In this document: in pieces, positions 8,250 through 18,867 of the stretch
How the letters are laid out: each line of letters starts with the position of its first letter
Numbering within the stretch: the first letter of the stretch is position 1
Source of the DNA: RI-153 sp041391225
GTDB taxonomy: Bacteria > Chloroflexota > Anaerolineae > Caldilineales > Caldilineaceae
NCBI GenBank assembly: GCA_041391225.1
Contig: JAWKOL010000012.1
Location: 132,344 to 196,343, forward strand
DNA length: 64,000 nucleotides
Direction: 5' to 3'
Notes under the pieces: generated by a model
What the model saw: only the letters and a program-made list of their open reading frames with translations
Database searches by the model: none
Told to the model about the DNA's origin: nothing
Program-made: the position numbers and the translations under genes

Positions 8250-10160
8250 ATGCCTAACGGACTTCCAGCCCAAAACGGCCACAATGGCCATCAGAACGGG
8301 GACCGTCAGAACGGCAACGGTCTGATCCCGCTCGAAGACCTGCTGCCGGCGACGCCACGCAAGCGTGAGCGTCCGCTGAAAGTCATGCTGCTCTTCCCGC
8401 CCAACTGGACGCCCACCATGCCCCACCTGGCGCTGCCGACGTTGACGGCCTACCTGCGCCAACACGATGTGACGGTGATCCAGCGTGATCTCAATGTGGA
8501 AGTGTTCGACGCGCTGCTGCGCCGCGAGGCCGTCCTTGATGCGGTGACGCTGTTACAGCAGCGTTTTGCCTCGTCGGCAGGACGACCGCAGCGCGGCCCG
8601 TCACCGCCGCCGGATCGGGTGCAGTGGGCGCTGCGCAATGGACCTATGCTGGCGGCTGAGATTGACAAAGCCGTTGCCACCCTGCGCAGTGAAGCCTTTT
8701 TCGACGGCCCCGTTGGCTTGCGTGCCTTTCAAACCGTCGTCGACGCACTCGAAGTTCTGTCCCTCCCCTATTTCCCTGCTTATCTCACATTACAGACATA
8801 CGAGGCCGCCGGCCCGGTGGACAGCAGTCGCTTTTTGCTGCAAGCCGTGCGCGACCCGCGGCACAACATGTTCCTCGATCTTTTCCGGCGTATTTTGCTT
8901 CCCGATATCGTTACCGAAAACCCCGACGTGGTGGGGATCTCGATCCCGTCCATGGCGCAGATGTTGCCGGGGATGACGGCGGCGCACCTGATCAAAGAGG
9001 CTGGGCTGGGCTGTCATGTCAGCATCGGTGGGCCGCACATCAGCATGTTGCGCGAGGAACTGCCCAAAGCGCCGCAGATGTTCCAGTTGATCGACAGCGC
9101 CGTGGTCTTCGACGGGGAAGTGCCGCTGCTGCAATTGGTGGAAGCCGTGGGCGAAGGACGTAGCCTCGATCACATCCCCAATCTGGTGCATCGAGCGGGC
9201 GACGACGTGCGGGTCAACGCGCGCAAGGACCCGGAGAAGATCACCAACCTGCCCATCCCCGATTTCGACGGCCTACCGTTGGATCGTTACCTGGCCCCGC
9301 GCCTGGCGCTACCACTGCTCACAGCGCGCGGCTGCTACTTCGGCAAGTGCGCCTTCTGCAACGTCGGCTACGGCGAAGCGGAATCGTTCAGCCAACTGCG
9401 AGCGCAAAATCTGGCCGATCAGATGCTGGCGCTACACGAAAAGTACGGCGTGGCGCATATCTTCTTCTCCGACGAAGCGGTGACGCCGCGCAACCTGCGC
9501 GATCTCTCCCGCATCATGCAGGAGAAAGGCACGCCTGTCACCTGGGGCGGGTGTGTGCGCTTCGAGAAGGTGATCAGCGGCGAGTTGCTCCAGGACATGT
9601 ACGCCGGCGGCTGTCGCATGATCCTCTTCGGGTTGGAGAGCGCGTCCGCCGCCATCATCGAGCAGATGATCAAAGGCACGGCGCTAGATGACATGAGCCG
9701 CATCCTGCGTCAGAGCAGCGAAGCCGGCATCTGGAACCACACCTTTTTCTTCTTCGGCTTCCCTGGTGAGACGATCAACCACGCCCAAGAGACGGTGAAT
9801 TTTCTCTACGCGCACAAACCCTACATCAACTCCGCGGCCATGGGGACATTCCTCATGGAGCGCTATTCCCCAGCGCACCGCTACCCCGAATCGTTCGGCG
9901 TCAAACGCATCATCGAAGACCCCGACAAAGATCTGGCCATCTACTTCGACTACGAAGTGGCAGCCGGTATGGACGAACGCCTGGCCGATCTCGTACATGA
10001 CCGTTTCCTGGAGACGTTGCCCAAGAAGTCTTACCCACAGTTCTACGTAAGCGACGTCTACCGGTTCCTGTACGCCAATTACCTCAGCGAGCAGCAGACC
10101 GACTTGCCGCCGTGGCTGGTGCCGCAGAATGTGGCGACGCAGAATGTGGCGACGCGCTGA
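8250..10160 (+). CDS. B12-binding domain radical SAM protein
   Basis: 636 residues. The N-terminal third has the cobalamin-binding-type fold (MLLFPPNWTPTMPHLALP, DVVGISIPSMAQ, VSIGGPHIS). The middle carries the iron-sulfur cluster motif RGCYFGKCAFCNVGY, a Cys-x4-Cys-x2-Cys variant of the radical SAM motif, followed by HIFFSDEAVTP and RMILFGLESAS. The last 150 residues, with FFFFGFPGE, complete the barrel. Such enzymes run radical methylations or rearrangements; the substrate cannot be told. The N-terminus after ATG 8250 is Asn/Gly/His-rich. The gene lies 30 bases after oppF and before the binding protein, so it may act on something linked to the imported substrate. The C-terminus ends in a short duplicated NVAT. 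Confidence 0.88.
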   Translation: MPNGLPAQNGHNGHQNGDRQNGNGLIPLEDLLPATPRKRERPLKVMLLFPPNWTPTMPHLALPTLTAYLRQHDVTVIQRDLNVEVFDALLRREAVLDAVTLLQQRFASSAGRPQRGPSPPPDRVQWALRNGPMLAAEIDKAVATLRSEAFFDGPVGLRAFQTVVDALEVLSLPYFPAYLTLQTYEAAGPVDSSRFLLQAVRDPRHNMFLDLFRRILLPDIVTENPDVVGISIPSMAQMLPGMTAAHLIKEAGLGCHVSIGGPHISMLREELPKAPQMFQLIDSAVVFDGEVPLLQLVEAVGEGRSLDHIPNLVHRAGDDVRVNARKDPEKITNLPIPDFDGLPLDRYLAPRLALPLLTARGCYFGKCAFCNVGYGEAESFSQLRAQNLADQMLALHEKYGVAHIFFSDEAVTPRNLRDLSRIMQEKGTPVTWGGCVRFEKVISGELLQDMYAGGCRMILFGLESASAAIIEQMIKGTALDDMSRILRQSSEAGIWNHTFFFFGFPGETINHAQETVNFLYAHKPYINSAAMGTFLMERYSPAHRYPESFGVKRIIEDPDKDLAIYFDYEVAAGMDERLADLVHDRFLETLPKKSYPQFYVSDVYRFLYANYLSEQQTDLPPWLVPQNVATQNVATR

Positions 10161-10170
10161 GTGAGAACGG

Positions 10171-10275
10171 AGTAATACGTAATTCGTAATGCGTAATTCG
10201 TCAACGGCGATATGTCCCAATTGGGAGCCATCGTGTCAACCAATTACGCATTACGTATCACGCATTACGCATCAC
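10171..10275. repeat. Inverted repeat, family B (word GCGTAAT)
   Basis: The left arm (10171-10200) and right arm (10242-10275) are made of GCGTAAT/TCGTAAT words in inverted orientation. It fills most of the 229-base gap between the radical SAM gene and the binding-protein gene. The remaining bases, 10276-10389, hold only the ribosome-binding site CAGGAGG just before 10390. Confidence 0.85.
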
Positions 10276-10389
10276 CTCGGTTGTACCGTACTGCGTGAAC
10301 CCTCCGGGCCTCCGCCCACCACGTAGTGCGCAGTCGATACAGCAGTTGTTTGAAGTCTTTAGTTTTCCTTTCACACAGGAGGTACAAGC

Positions 10390-12413
10390 ATGCGAAGACT
10401 CGTGAATCGAGGCGTCTCTCGACGCGAATTCCTGAGGCTCTCCGCCGTAGCCACCGCCGGCGTCGTCACCGTCGCCTGTGGCGCTGCCGGTGAGCCTGCC
10501 CCGGATGCCGCCGCACCGGCCGCCCCCACATCGGCCCCTGCTGCCGAATCCGCCGCGCCCGCCGCCGCGCCATCCACGTACAACGAAGCCCCCATGCTGG
10601 CCGATCTCGTCGCCCAGGGCCAACTGCCCCCTGTCGATGAACGTCTGCCCAGCAACCCGATGGTCATGCCCGTTGCCGAATCCACCGGCAACTACGGCGG
10701 CACCATGCGCCGTGGTTTCAGCGGCGTCTCCGACCGCTGGGGTCCGACCAAGTTGCAGGACCGCGGTTTGGCCTGGTACGACCAAAACCTGAACCTACAG
10801 CCCCGCATGATCGAATCGTGGGAACTCAGCGACGACGGCAAGGAATGGACTTTCTACATTCGCCCCGGCACCAAGTGGTCCGACGGTGCGCCGTTGACCG
10901 CTAACGATGTGCGGTGGTGGTGGGACAACGAGCAGAACAACACCGACATCACACCCGCTATCGGCGGCGCCTGGGTTCGGGCACCGAACGCACACCCATG
11001 TCGGTGGAAGTGATCGACGACAACACCTTCAAGTTCATCTACGCCGATCCGAAACCGTTGTTGCTCTACAGTGTAGCCCGTATCACCAACGCCGTGTTCG
11101 CGCCTGGTCACTACATGTCGCAGTTCCACATGGAACTCACCGACGACACTGCCAAGCTCGAAGCTGACACCGCTGCCGCCGGGTTCAACAGTTGGTCGGA
11201 ATACTACGTCGACCGCCAGAACTGGTACATGAACCCCGACAAGCCCAGCTTTGGCCCGTGGATCTCGAAGAATGCGCTGTCCAACGAACTCTTCGTCATG
11301 GAGCGCAATCCCTACTTCTTCGCCGTGGACCAGGATGGCAACCAGTTGCCCTACATCGACACCGTCAACCATCGCCTGTTCGAGAACCCTGAAGTCTTCA
11401 GCCTGCGTGTGGTCAACGGCGAAATCGACTTCCGGGGTCGCCACGTGCAGTTGGCCAACTTCACCCTCTACAAAGAGAACGAAGAAGCCGGCGACTACCA
11501 GGTCTTCATCGGCTCCAGCGCAGGCCATCCTGCGGTGCAGTTGAACCTGACCACCAAGAACGAACGACTGCGTGAGTTCTTCAACAACCGTGACGTACGC
11601 ATCGCCCTGTCCCATGCCGTGGACCGCGTTGCGCTCAACGAACTGGTCTTCGACGGTCTGCTCACCCCGCGCCAGTACAGCCCGCTGGAAAAATCACCGC
11701 AGGCGTACCCCGAACAGGCCAACGCCTACATCGAATACGATGTGGACCAGGCCAATGCCCTGCTCGACGGCGCTGGCTATGCCGAGAAGAACGCCGACGG
11801 CATGCGCGTCTGGCCCGGCACCGATGAGGCGATCAGCTTCACCATCGAAATGCACGATGCGCCCGGTTCACAGGGCGAAGACTTCTCGCTGCAGGTGATC
11901 GAGTACTACAAGGCTGTGGGCGTCAATGCAGCGTACAAGTACTTCGAGCGCTCCCTCTACACTGAGCACTACGAATCCAACGAGATCGAAGGCGCTTCGT
12001 GGGGCGGCGACCGCACCGTGTTGCCGATGGCAGCGCCCATCATCTTCATCTGCGAACAGCCCGACCGCCCGTGGGCAGCTGCCTGGTCGCTGTGGCGTCT
12101 GGACAAGACCGACCCCAACGGCGAAGAACCGCCTGCCGACCACTGGGTCTGGGACCTGTGGAACACCTGGGGCGCGCTGGCCGTCGAACCTGACGAAGCC
12201 ACCCGCAACGACATGTTCCGCCAGATCCTCGACGTCTGGAAGGACGAACTGCCCATGATCGGTTACCTGGGCGAATCGCCGGCCTTGATCATCGTCAAGA
12301 ACGGCATGCGCAACTACCTGCCCGGCTACCCGGTGGACGACCCAACCGGTGACGAGCACCTGCTCAACACCGAAACATACTTCTGGGACAATCCTGAAGA
12401 TCACACGGCGTAA
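10390..12413 (+). CDS. ABC transporter substrate-binding protein, family 5, one frameshift
   Basis: About 674 residues after joining two frames near 10980. The N-terminus has a twin-arginine signal (SRREFLRLSAVATAG) followed by a lipobox (TVACG), so a Tat-exported lipoprotein is likely. An Ala/Pro-rich linker follows. The family-5 body includes WTFYIRPGTKWSDGAPLTAN, FGPWISKNAL, MERNPYFFAV, VRIALSHAVDR and LNTETYF near the end. The break falls in a G-rich stretch between GGAWV and GTERTPMSVEV, and both halves are otherwise intact. This protein defines the substrate of the importer. Family-5 proteins bind peptides but also plant oligosaccharides, which fits the carbohydrate genes downstream. 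Confidence 0.9.
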
Positions 12414-12420
12414 GTAGTTT

Positions 12421-12598
12421 GTGATGCGTGATTCGTGTTGCGTGGGTTGAGTTTCTGTTGCTTGAATTGGGTTGATCCAGGTGTGGATAGTGCGTAGTGC
12501 GTTTACGCATTACGCACTACGCACTATCCTTGTACGAGACAACAATCAATTCGCGGCGGCAACATCCTCCACCCACGAATCACGCAACACGAATCACG
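12421..12598. repeat. Nested inverted repeats, family B, with a perfect 17-bp inner hairpin
   Basis: The outer arms are at 12421-12447 and 12571-12598 (GATTCGTGTTGCGTG and its complement). Inside, 12486-12502 pairs perfectly with 12512-12528 around a 9-base loop. The whole lies between the binding-protein gene and the first permease gene. It could set differential expression within the operon, as intergenic hairpins do in other binding-protein operons. Confidence 0.88.
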
Positions 12599-12640
12599 TT
12601 CCCCCCGTTTTTGGTTCTTATCCTGCTTCTGGAGGCTTGA

Positions 12641-13630
12641 ATGGTTGTCTTTATTATCCGGCGCGTTCTGTACATGATCCCGACACTGATTGCGGTTTCG
12701 ATCCTGTCGTTTGTGATCATCCAACTTCCCCCTGGCGACTTCCTGACCTCCTATGCGGCGCAGTTACGCCAGCAAGGCGATATCATTGACGAAACGCAAC
12801 TCGAAGCACTGCGCCAGCGCTATGGCTTTGGTGAACCCGTTTACGTACAGTACTTCAAATGGGTGAGCGGCATCATTACGCGCGGAGACTGGGGACAGTC
12901 GTTCGAGTGGCAACGCCCGGTGAAGGAACTGATCTGGGAGCGGCTGGGGCTGACAATGGCTGTATCATTCTCGGCGCTCATGGTCAGTTGGGTGGTGGCC
13001 ATCCCGATTGGGGTCTATTCGGCCACACACCAATATTCGTGGCTCGACTATATATTAACAACCATAAGTTTCGTGGGCCTGGGTACACCAGGCTTCCTAT
13101 TGGCATTGGTAGTGTTGTTCTTGGTGCAATCTCAGTTTGGCATGAATGTGAGCGGCCTGTTCTCTGAGGAATTTATGCTGGCGCCTTGGAGTTGGGCCAA
13201 ATTCATGGACATGCTCTCGCACCTGTGGGTACCCATGCTGATCGTAGCGGTCAGCAGCACAGCCGGCAACATCCGCATCACCCGCGCAAATCTGCTCGAC
13301 GAACTAAACAAGCCCTACGTGGAAACCGCCCGCGCCAAGGGCGTTTCGGAAATGAAATTGATCTGGAAGTACCCGGTGCGTGTGGCGCTCAATCCCTTCT
13401 TCAGCACTGTGGGCTGGTCGCTGGCGACGCTGGTCTCCGGCACGACGCTGGTGGCGTTGGTCCTCAGCCTGCAAACTACAGGCCCCATGATGCTGCGCGC
13501 CCTTACTTCACAGGACATGTACCTGGCCGGTAGCTTCCTCTTCCTGCTCAGCACCCTCACCGTGATCGGCACCTTGATCTCAGACATCCTGCTGGCGCTC
13601 GTCGATCCGCGCATTCGGCTTGAAATGTAA
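12641..13630 (+). CDS. ABC transporter permease, OppB/DppB type
   Basis: 329 residues with six membrane segments. The N-terminus MVVFIIRRVLYMIPTLIAVS is the classic first helix of this family, followed by QLPPGDF, and the inner-membrane-transport EAA loop appears as VETARAKGVSEMKLIWKYPV. The C-terminus is the usual ALVDPRIRLEM. It forms half of the membrane channel with the permease at 13703. GGAGG lies upstream of ATG 12641. The gene is intact. Confidence 0.93.
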   Translation: MVVFIIRRVLYMIPTLIAVSILSFVIIQLPPGDFLTSYAAQLRQQGDIIDETQLEALRQRYGFGEPVYVQYFKWVSGIITRGDWGQSFEWQRPVKELIWERLGLTMAVSFSALMVSWVVAIPIGVYSATHQYSWLDYILTTISFVGLGTPGFLLALVVLFLVQSQFGMNVSGLFSEEFMLAPWSWAKFMDMLSHLWVPMLIVAVSSTAGNIRITRANLLDELNKPYVETARAKGVSEMKLIWKYPVRVALNPFFSTVGWSLATLVSGTTLVALVLSLQTTGPMMLRALTSQDMYLAGSFLFLLSTLTVIGTLISDILLALVDPRIRLEM

Positions 13631-13664
13631 AGCCGAGCTTGACGCAAACGAGCCTTGCATAGTC

Positions 13665-13700
13665 GAGACTAGAGACTAGAGATTAGAAATTGGGAGATTG
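13665..13700 (+). repeat. Short tandem heptamers GAGACTA/GAGATTA
   Basis: Four to five copies of a 7-base word (GAGACTA, GAGACTA, GAGATTA, GAAATTG, GGAGATT) run up to the ATG at 13703. The last copy supplies the ribosome-binding site GGGAG. No inverted partner is present. Confidence 0.7.
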
Positions 13701-13702
13701 AG

Positions 13703-14887
13703 ATGCAGAATGTAGAAAAACGATCGTGGTTGGATCGGGTCGAAGATGAGGAGCTTCTCCGCGAAGACGATCTCCTCGAAGATGAAGTTAAAGAAGAGAA
13801 GGTCTCCGTCGCGTCCTATGCGCAGTTGATGTGGTGGCGCTTCCTCAAACACAAATTGGCGCTCATCAGCGCCGTGATCATCGTGATCCTCTATACGGTG
13901 GCGGCGTTCGCTGAGTTTGTGGCGCCGTACGATCCCGAAAATTCGTTCATCATGTACAAGTACTCGCCGCCTACCGCCATCCACATCATGGATGAAGAGG
14001 GCAACCTGCGCCGCCCGTTCGTGTACGGCATCATCCGCGAACGCGATCCGGAGACGCTGCGCAACATCTACAACGAAGACAAATCGGTGATCTACCCAAT
14101 CCGCTTCTTCGTCGAAGGCCCTGAGTACAAAATGTGGAATCTGTGGACGATGAACACCCACCTCTTCGGGCTGGACGCCGACCGCGAGGTGCAGGGACTC
14201 TTCCTTTTGGGCGCTGATCGATTGGGACGTGATCTCTTCTCGCGGCTCGTCTACGGCGCGCGGATCTCGTTGACCATCGGCCTGGTCTCCGTGGTGATCA
14301 GCCTGGTGGTGGGGATCATTTTGGGCGGCATATCAGGCTTCTACGGCGGCGCCATCGACAACGCCATCCAACGCCTGATCGAGTTCATCCGCTCGATCCC
14401 CGAAATCCCGCTGATCATGGCGCTGGCCGCGGCGCTGCCCGCCGACTGGCCCGTGGTGCGCCTCTACTTCGGCGTCACGGTGCTGCTGGCCTTCGTGGGG
14501 TGGACGGGCCTGGCGCGTGTGGTGCGCGGTCGCTTCCTCAGCCTGCGCGAAGAAGACTTCGTGATGGCGGCCCGCTTCGCCGGTTCCAGCGAAATGCGCA
14601 TCATTTTGCGCCACATGTTGCCCTCGTTCCTCAGCCACATCATCGCCTCGCTCACGCTCTCGATCCCCGGCATCATCCTTTCGGAGACGGGCTTGAGCTT
14701 CATCGGGTTGGGGCTGCGTGCGCCGGCCATCAGTTGGGGCGTGTTGCTGCAAGAGGCGCAGAATCTGCGGTCGGTGGCGCTTGCGCCCTGGGTGCTCACG
14801 CCGGCCATCGCCGTGGTGATCACCGTGTTGGCCTTCAACTTCCTCGGCGACGGCATCCGCGACGCCGCGGACCCGTACGCGAAGTAA
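13703..14887 (+). CDS. ABC transporter permease, OppC/DppC type, with long N-terminal region
   Basis: 394 residues, about 90 longer than common OppC proteins. An acidic start (DRVEDEELLREDDLLEDEV) precedes the first helix (ALISAVIIVILYTVAAFAEF). An extra periplasmic segment of about 100 residues includes YSPPTAIHIMDEEG and YPIRFFVEGPEYKMW. The usual LLGADRLGRDLFSRLVYGAR, the EAA loop (FVMAARFAGSSEMRIILRHM) and the C-terminal FNFLGDGIRDAADPYAK follow. The long outer loop may contact the binding protein; variants like this occur in relatives from Chloroflexota. Confidence 0.92.
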   Translation: MQNVEKRSWLDRVEDEELLREDDLLEDEVKEEKVSVASYAQLMWWRFLKHKLALISAVIIVILYTVAAFAEFVAPYDPENSFIMYKYSPPTAIHIMDEEGNLRRPFVYGIIRERDPETLRNIYNEDKSVIYPIRFFVEGPEYKMWNLWTMNTHLFGLDADREVQGLFLLGADRLGRDLFSRLVYGARISLTIGLVSVVISLVVGIILGGISGFYGGAIDNAIQRLIEFIRSIPEIPLIMALAAALPADWPVVRLYFGVTVLLAFVGWTGLARVVRGRFLSLREEDFVMAARFAGSSEMRIILRHMLPSFLSHIIASLTLSIPGIILSETGLSFIGLGLRAPAISWGVLLQEAQNLRSVALAPWVLTPAIAVVITVLAFNFLGDGIRDAADPYAK

Positions 14888-14905
14888 CCTGGATAGGAGA
14901 ACTAC

Positions 14906-15982
14906 ATGGCAACTGTGCCTGTTACATCTGCCCCACCGAGCGCGAAGTCGTCTGACAACCAGGACGTTGTGCTGGAGGTCAAAGGGCTGAAGACCCACTT
15001 CTTCTTGCAGCAGGGCATCGTGCGTGCGGTCGAAGACGTCGATTTCACCGTGTTGCGTGGGCAAACGGTGGGCATCGTGGGCGAAAGCGGCTGCGGCAAG
15101 TCGGTGATGGCGCGTTCCGTCATGTCCATTGTGCCGCCGCCGGGGCGCATTGTGGAAGGCGAAATCCTCTTCCATCGCAGCATCGAACGCAACGGCAGCA
15201 TCACCAAAGACGTGGTCGACATGGCCGCGCTCGATCCCAAAGGCCCCGAAGCGCGTTCGATCCGCGGCGACGAGATCTCCATGGTCTTCCAGGAACCGAT
15301 GACGTCGCTCAGCCCCGTCCACACCATCGGCAACCAGATCATGGAAGCCATTCTGCTCCACCAGGACGTGGACAAAGCCGGCGCACGCCGCATCGCCCTC
15401 AACATGCTAGAACGCGTGGGCATGCCCAATCCCGATCTGGTGATCGACCGCTATCCTTACCAGTTGAGCGGCGGCATGCGTCAACGCGCCATGATCGCGA
15501 TGGCGCTCTCGTGCCAGCCATCGGTGCTCATCGCCGACGAGCCGACCACGGCGCTGGACGTGACCACGCAGGCGCAGATCCTGTCTTTGATGAAGGAATT
15601 GCAAGACGACCTGGGCATGGCCATCATCTTCATCACCCACGATCTGGGCGTCATCGCGCAGATGGCCGACTTTGTGGTGGTGATGTATCTGGGCGAAGTG
15701 GTGGAAATGGCCGACGTGGAAACGCTCTTCTACGATCCCAAGCACCCGTACACGCGGGCGTTGTTGCGTTCGATCCCGCTGCTCGGGCGCAAGTCGGCGC
15801 AGGACATCACCAGCCGGCTGATGGCAATCCGCGGCACGGTGCCTGATCCGTACTCGATCCCCAAGGGTTGCCCGTTCCATCCCCGTTGCCGCAACGCCAT
15901 CAAAGGCGTCTGCGACCAAAAAGATCCGCCTTTCCTCACCCTGGAAGGCGGCCACAAAGTGCGGTGTGTACTCTATGAATAG
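14906..15982 (+). CDS. Oligopeptide/dipeptide-type ABC transporter ATP-binding protein (OppD/DppD type)
   Basis: 358 residues with Walker A (GESGCGKSVMARSVM), Q-loop (MVFQEPMTSLSPVH), signature LSGGMRQRAMIAMAL, Walker B (VLIADEPTTALD) and switch His (FITHDLGV). The C-terminal Opp/Dpp zone has GCPFHPRCRN. It pairs with the OppF-type ATPase at 7149 as a heterodimer. It lies 18 bases after the OppC-type gene, with AGGAG upstream. Its last codons overlap the start of the toroid-type gene at 15975, so importer and enzyme are probably made from one transcript. Confidence 0.93.
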   Translation: MATVPVTSAPPSAKSSDNQDVVLEVKGLKTHFFLQQGIVRAVEDVDFTVLRGQTVGIVGESGCGKSVMARSVMSIVPPPGRIVEGEILFHRSIERNGSITKDVVDMAALDPKGPEARSIRGDEISMVFQEPMTSLSPVHTIGNQIMEAILLHQDVDKAGARRIALNMLERVGMPNPDLVIDRYPYQLSGGMRQRAMIAMALSCQPSVLIADEPTTALDVTTQAQILSLMKELQDDLGMAIIFITHDLGVIAQMADFVVVMYLGEVVEMADVETLFYDPKHPYTRALLRSIPLLGRKSAQDITSRLMAIRGTVPDPYSIPKGCPFHPRCRNAIKGVCDQKDPPFLTLEGGHKVRCVLYE

Positions 15983-18550
15983 CCAATCTGCGGTCAATAC
16001 GCCGGCCTGGTTGACCTATCCCCTGGTGGATGGTTTCATCCACGACTGGTTGACCGCCGGACCTGTTGCGCTGCCGGTGCATGATCTGGACAAGTTCACC
16101 GGCGCCGACTACAAGCTACAGATCGCCCGCAGCCGCTACCGCCCCACATCCGAAGTCGATGAAACGCCGCTCGAACGGGCGGCGTTTTCACCGTCCGGCG
16201 CGGAGACGCCGTTGATGTGGCGCGCTCTATCGCTGCGAAGACGATCACTTCGTCGATTTTTCCCGCTTCCACCACACCTGTCACCACTTGATCTCGTGGG
16301 CCTACTGCCGTGTGGACAGCCCTACGGCACAGACGGTTGCGGCGCAGCTCACCACCAACGCCCGCCGACATCTGGGTCAACGGCGAACATGTCCACCGCA
16401 CCGAGCAGATTTCGCACCAACTGCCTGCCTCGTCGACCATGTCGTTCGAGCTGACGGCGGGGGAAAATGCGATCCTGGTGCGTTTTGAAGGGATCGCGGT
16501 GCGTGAGTGTCCTTACGTCATGGCGCTCAAAGTGGACGGGGACGATCTCAGTGTCGCCCTGCCCACCACCATCGAGCCGGCCAAGCGGCGCAGCGACTGG
16601 AAATGCTGATGGCGCGAAGCTATCTCGATCGTGACGTCATCACGCCATGAAGAGATCACGCTCTACGTCCCCGAGGGGCAGACGTTGGCGACGCGACTGA
16701 CGGCGCGCTTGCAACGTCCTGACGGGCGCACCTATTCCGAGCACGATACCAAGGGTGAAAAGCGCGACAAGATTATCATGGGCAAGGGTTACCAGTTCCC
16801 AGAAGATCGCTATCGCGTTGTGCTGCTGCCCGATCTGAACGATTACTACGTCAATAATTTCCGCGTGGAGCGCGCCTACGACATGTACATCGTGGGCAAT
16901 CGCGAGTATAGCACCGGTCGCTACGGCAGCTACCAGGAACGTCGCTTCGAAGCGCTGCGCGACGCCGCCGGGCGCAAGGTGAACGTCTTCGCCGAGATTG
17001 CCAAGATGGAACTGGGCTGGTGGGATCTGGTGGATCGTCAACCGATCCTCGACACCATCGACATGATCAACAGCCGCGCCGATTGCAGCGACTTCTACCT
17101 GGTGGGCCTGCTGGGCATGGTGGGCCGCTACATCGAGACGCCCGGCTTCCCACAGGATCTCGTCGATCCGCTCAAGGCGTGTTTCCTCAACTTCCGCTAT
17201 TGGATGGACGAACCGGGCAGCGACGCCATGTGCTTCTGGTCGGAGAATCACCAGATCCTCTTCCACACGTGCGAGGTGTTGGCCGGTCAACTGCTGCCCG
17301 AGGAGACCTTCACCAACGCCAACATGACCGGCGAAGAACACCGCGTCAAGGGCGAACGCATGGCGCTTTCGTGGCTGCGCAAGCGCGCCGCCGGCGGCTT
17401 CCGCGAGTGGGATTCCAACACCTACTTCGAGGAAGACGTGCTGGCGCTGTCGCACCTGGCCGATCTGGCCGAAGACGACGACGTGCGCGAGATGGCGACG
17501 GTTGTCCTCGACAAGCTCTTCTTCTCGCTGGCGATGAACTCGTTCAAGGGCGTCTTCGGTTCCACGCATGGACGCACCTACACGCCGTACATCAAGGGCG
17601 GCTACCTGGAACCGACGTCGGGGATGGGGCGCATGTTGTGGGGCAAAGGCATCTTCAACGACCGCATCCTGGGGACGGTGAGCCTGGCCTGCGCCGTGAG
17701 CTATCTGCTGCCGCCGGTGATCGAGGCCATCGCGCTGGATCCCAGCGCCGAAATCTGGAACCGTGAGCGCCACGCCGGGCAGATGCAGCAGTGGTGCGAT
17801 CTGGCCGAAGGCGATTGGGAAGTCAACAAGGTCACCTACAAGACGCCGGACTACATGCTGGCGTCGGCGCAGGACTACCAGCCGGGCCAGAAAGGCTACC
17901 AGCAGCACATCTGGCAGGCCACGATGAGCCCCGAAGCAGTGGTCTTTGTGACGCATCCGCCCTGCATCAGCGAGGAAGGTTCACACCGGCCCAACTTCTG
18001 GCACGGCAACGTCGTCCTGCCGCGTGTGGCGCAGTGGAAGGACGCGCTGATCGCCGTCCACAATCTGCCCGCGGACGACTGGCTGGGCTTCACCCACGCC
18101 TACTTCCCCACCTATGCATTCGACGAACACACGATCCGCGACGGTTGGGCCTTTGCCCGCGTCGGCGACGGCTACCTCGCCATCACCGCCGCCCAAGGAA
18201 TCGAACTGGTGACCCGCGGCAAGAGCGCGCTGCGTGAGCTGCGCTCGTACGGTCACCAGAATGTGTGGCTGGTGCAGATGGGCCGCACCGCCCAGGACGG
18301 CAGCTTCGAAGCCTTCCAAAGCGACGTCATGTCCAACCACGTCACCTTCGATGGCCTCAACGTCGAAATGGAAACACAGCGCGGCGAAACACTCAGCTTC
18401 GGCTGGGAAGGTCCACTGTGCGTGGACGGCGTGGAAACCGCCATCACCGGCTTCGATCACTACGATAACCCGTACAGCCAGACGCCGCTGAATGCGGAGA
18501 CGATGGAGATTGGGTTTCAGGATCTGGTGGTGCGGCTGAAATTTGCGTAA
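15975..18550 (+). CDS. Uncharacterised toroid-type protein with HGRTY motif (family member 2), three frameshifts
   Basis: About 855 residues once frames are joined near 16220, 16370 and 16610. The ATG at 15975 overlaps oppD by 8 bases. The first 220 residues look like a beta-rich carbohydrate-binding-type module (PLVDGFIHDWLTAGPV, ENAILVRFEGIAV). Then comes a helical toroid with SENHQILFH, EWDSNTYFEEDVLALSHLA and FGSTHGRTY. The C-terminal half looks like beta sandwich, with SAQDYQPGQKGYQQHIWQAT, RPNFWHGNVVLP and FTHAYFPTYAFD. It is closely related to the protein at 19908-21762 and more distantly to 3830-5811. Coupling to the importer suggests action on the imported oligosaccharide. No experimentally known family is recognised. 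Confidence 0.7.
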
Positions 18551-18832
18551 TGCGTGATGCGTAATTCGTGTAGGATCTGATTTCTTAGGACATCTCAGAA
18601 TTTTAATGATCCACGAAGGCACACGAAGCACCACGAAGAGGAGAAGAGAAGGACGCGGATTTCAGGATTTGTCGGACAGCAGAGCGGAAAAGCTTTCGGC
18701 CTGTCCTTTTCTGCCTTCGTGGATCTTCGTGTGCCTTCGTGGATCATTATTTCTCTGGTTTCTCCTTATGCTTGGAACAAGCGGTTTTCAAGTTTAGAAT
18801 TCAGAAACTCAACCGAAAAATTACGCATTACG
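18545..18832. repeat. Compound inverted repeat: family E hairpin inside family B arms
   Basis: The outer family B arms are at 18545-18568 (GCGTAAT words; the stop TAA of the preceding gene is inside) and 18819-18832. Between them is a family E inverted repeat with arms 18608-18653 and 18703-18745, made of CACGAAG words. This fills the 317-base gap; nothing else is recognisable in it. Confidence 0.85.
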
Positions 18833-18867
18833 TTCTGAACCGGTCTAGAAACGAGGAACACCCCCCC

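Noticed and set aside
14333..15361. A 342-codon minus-strand frame across oppC and oppD
   Set aside because: It covers parts of two clearly real transporter genes and has a His/Arg/Asp-rich translation with no fold signal.
16640..17956. A 438-codon open frame on the minus strand
   Set aside because: It is a shadow of the toroid-type gene at 15975-18550, whose motifs match a paralogue in the same window.
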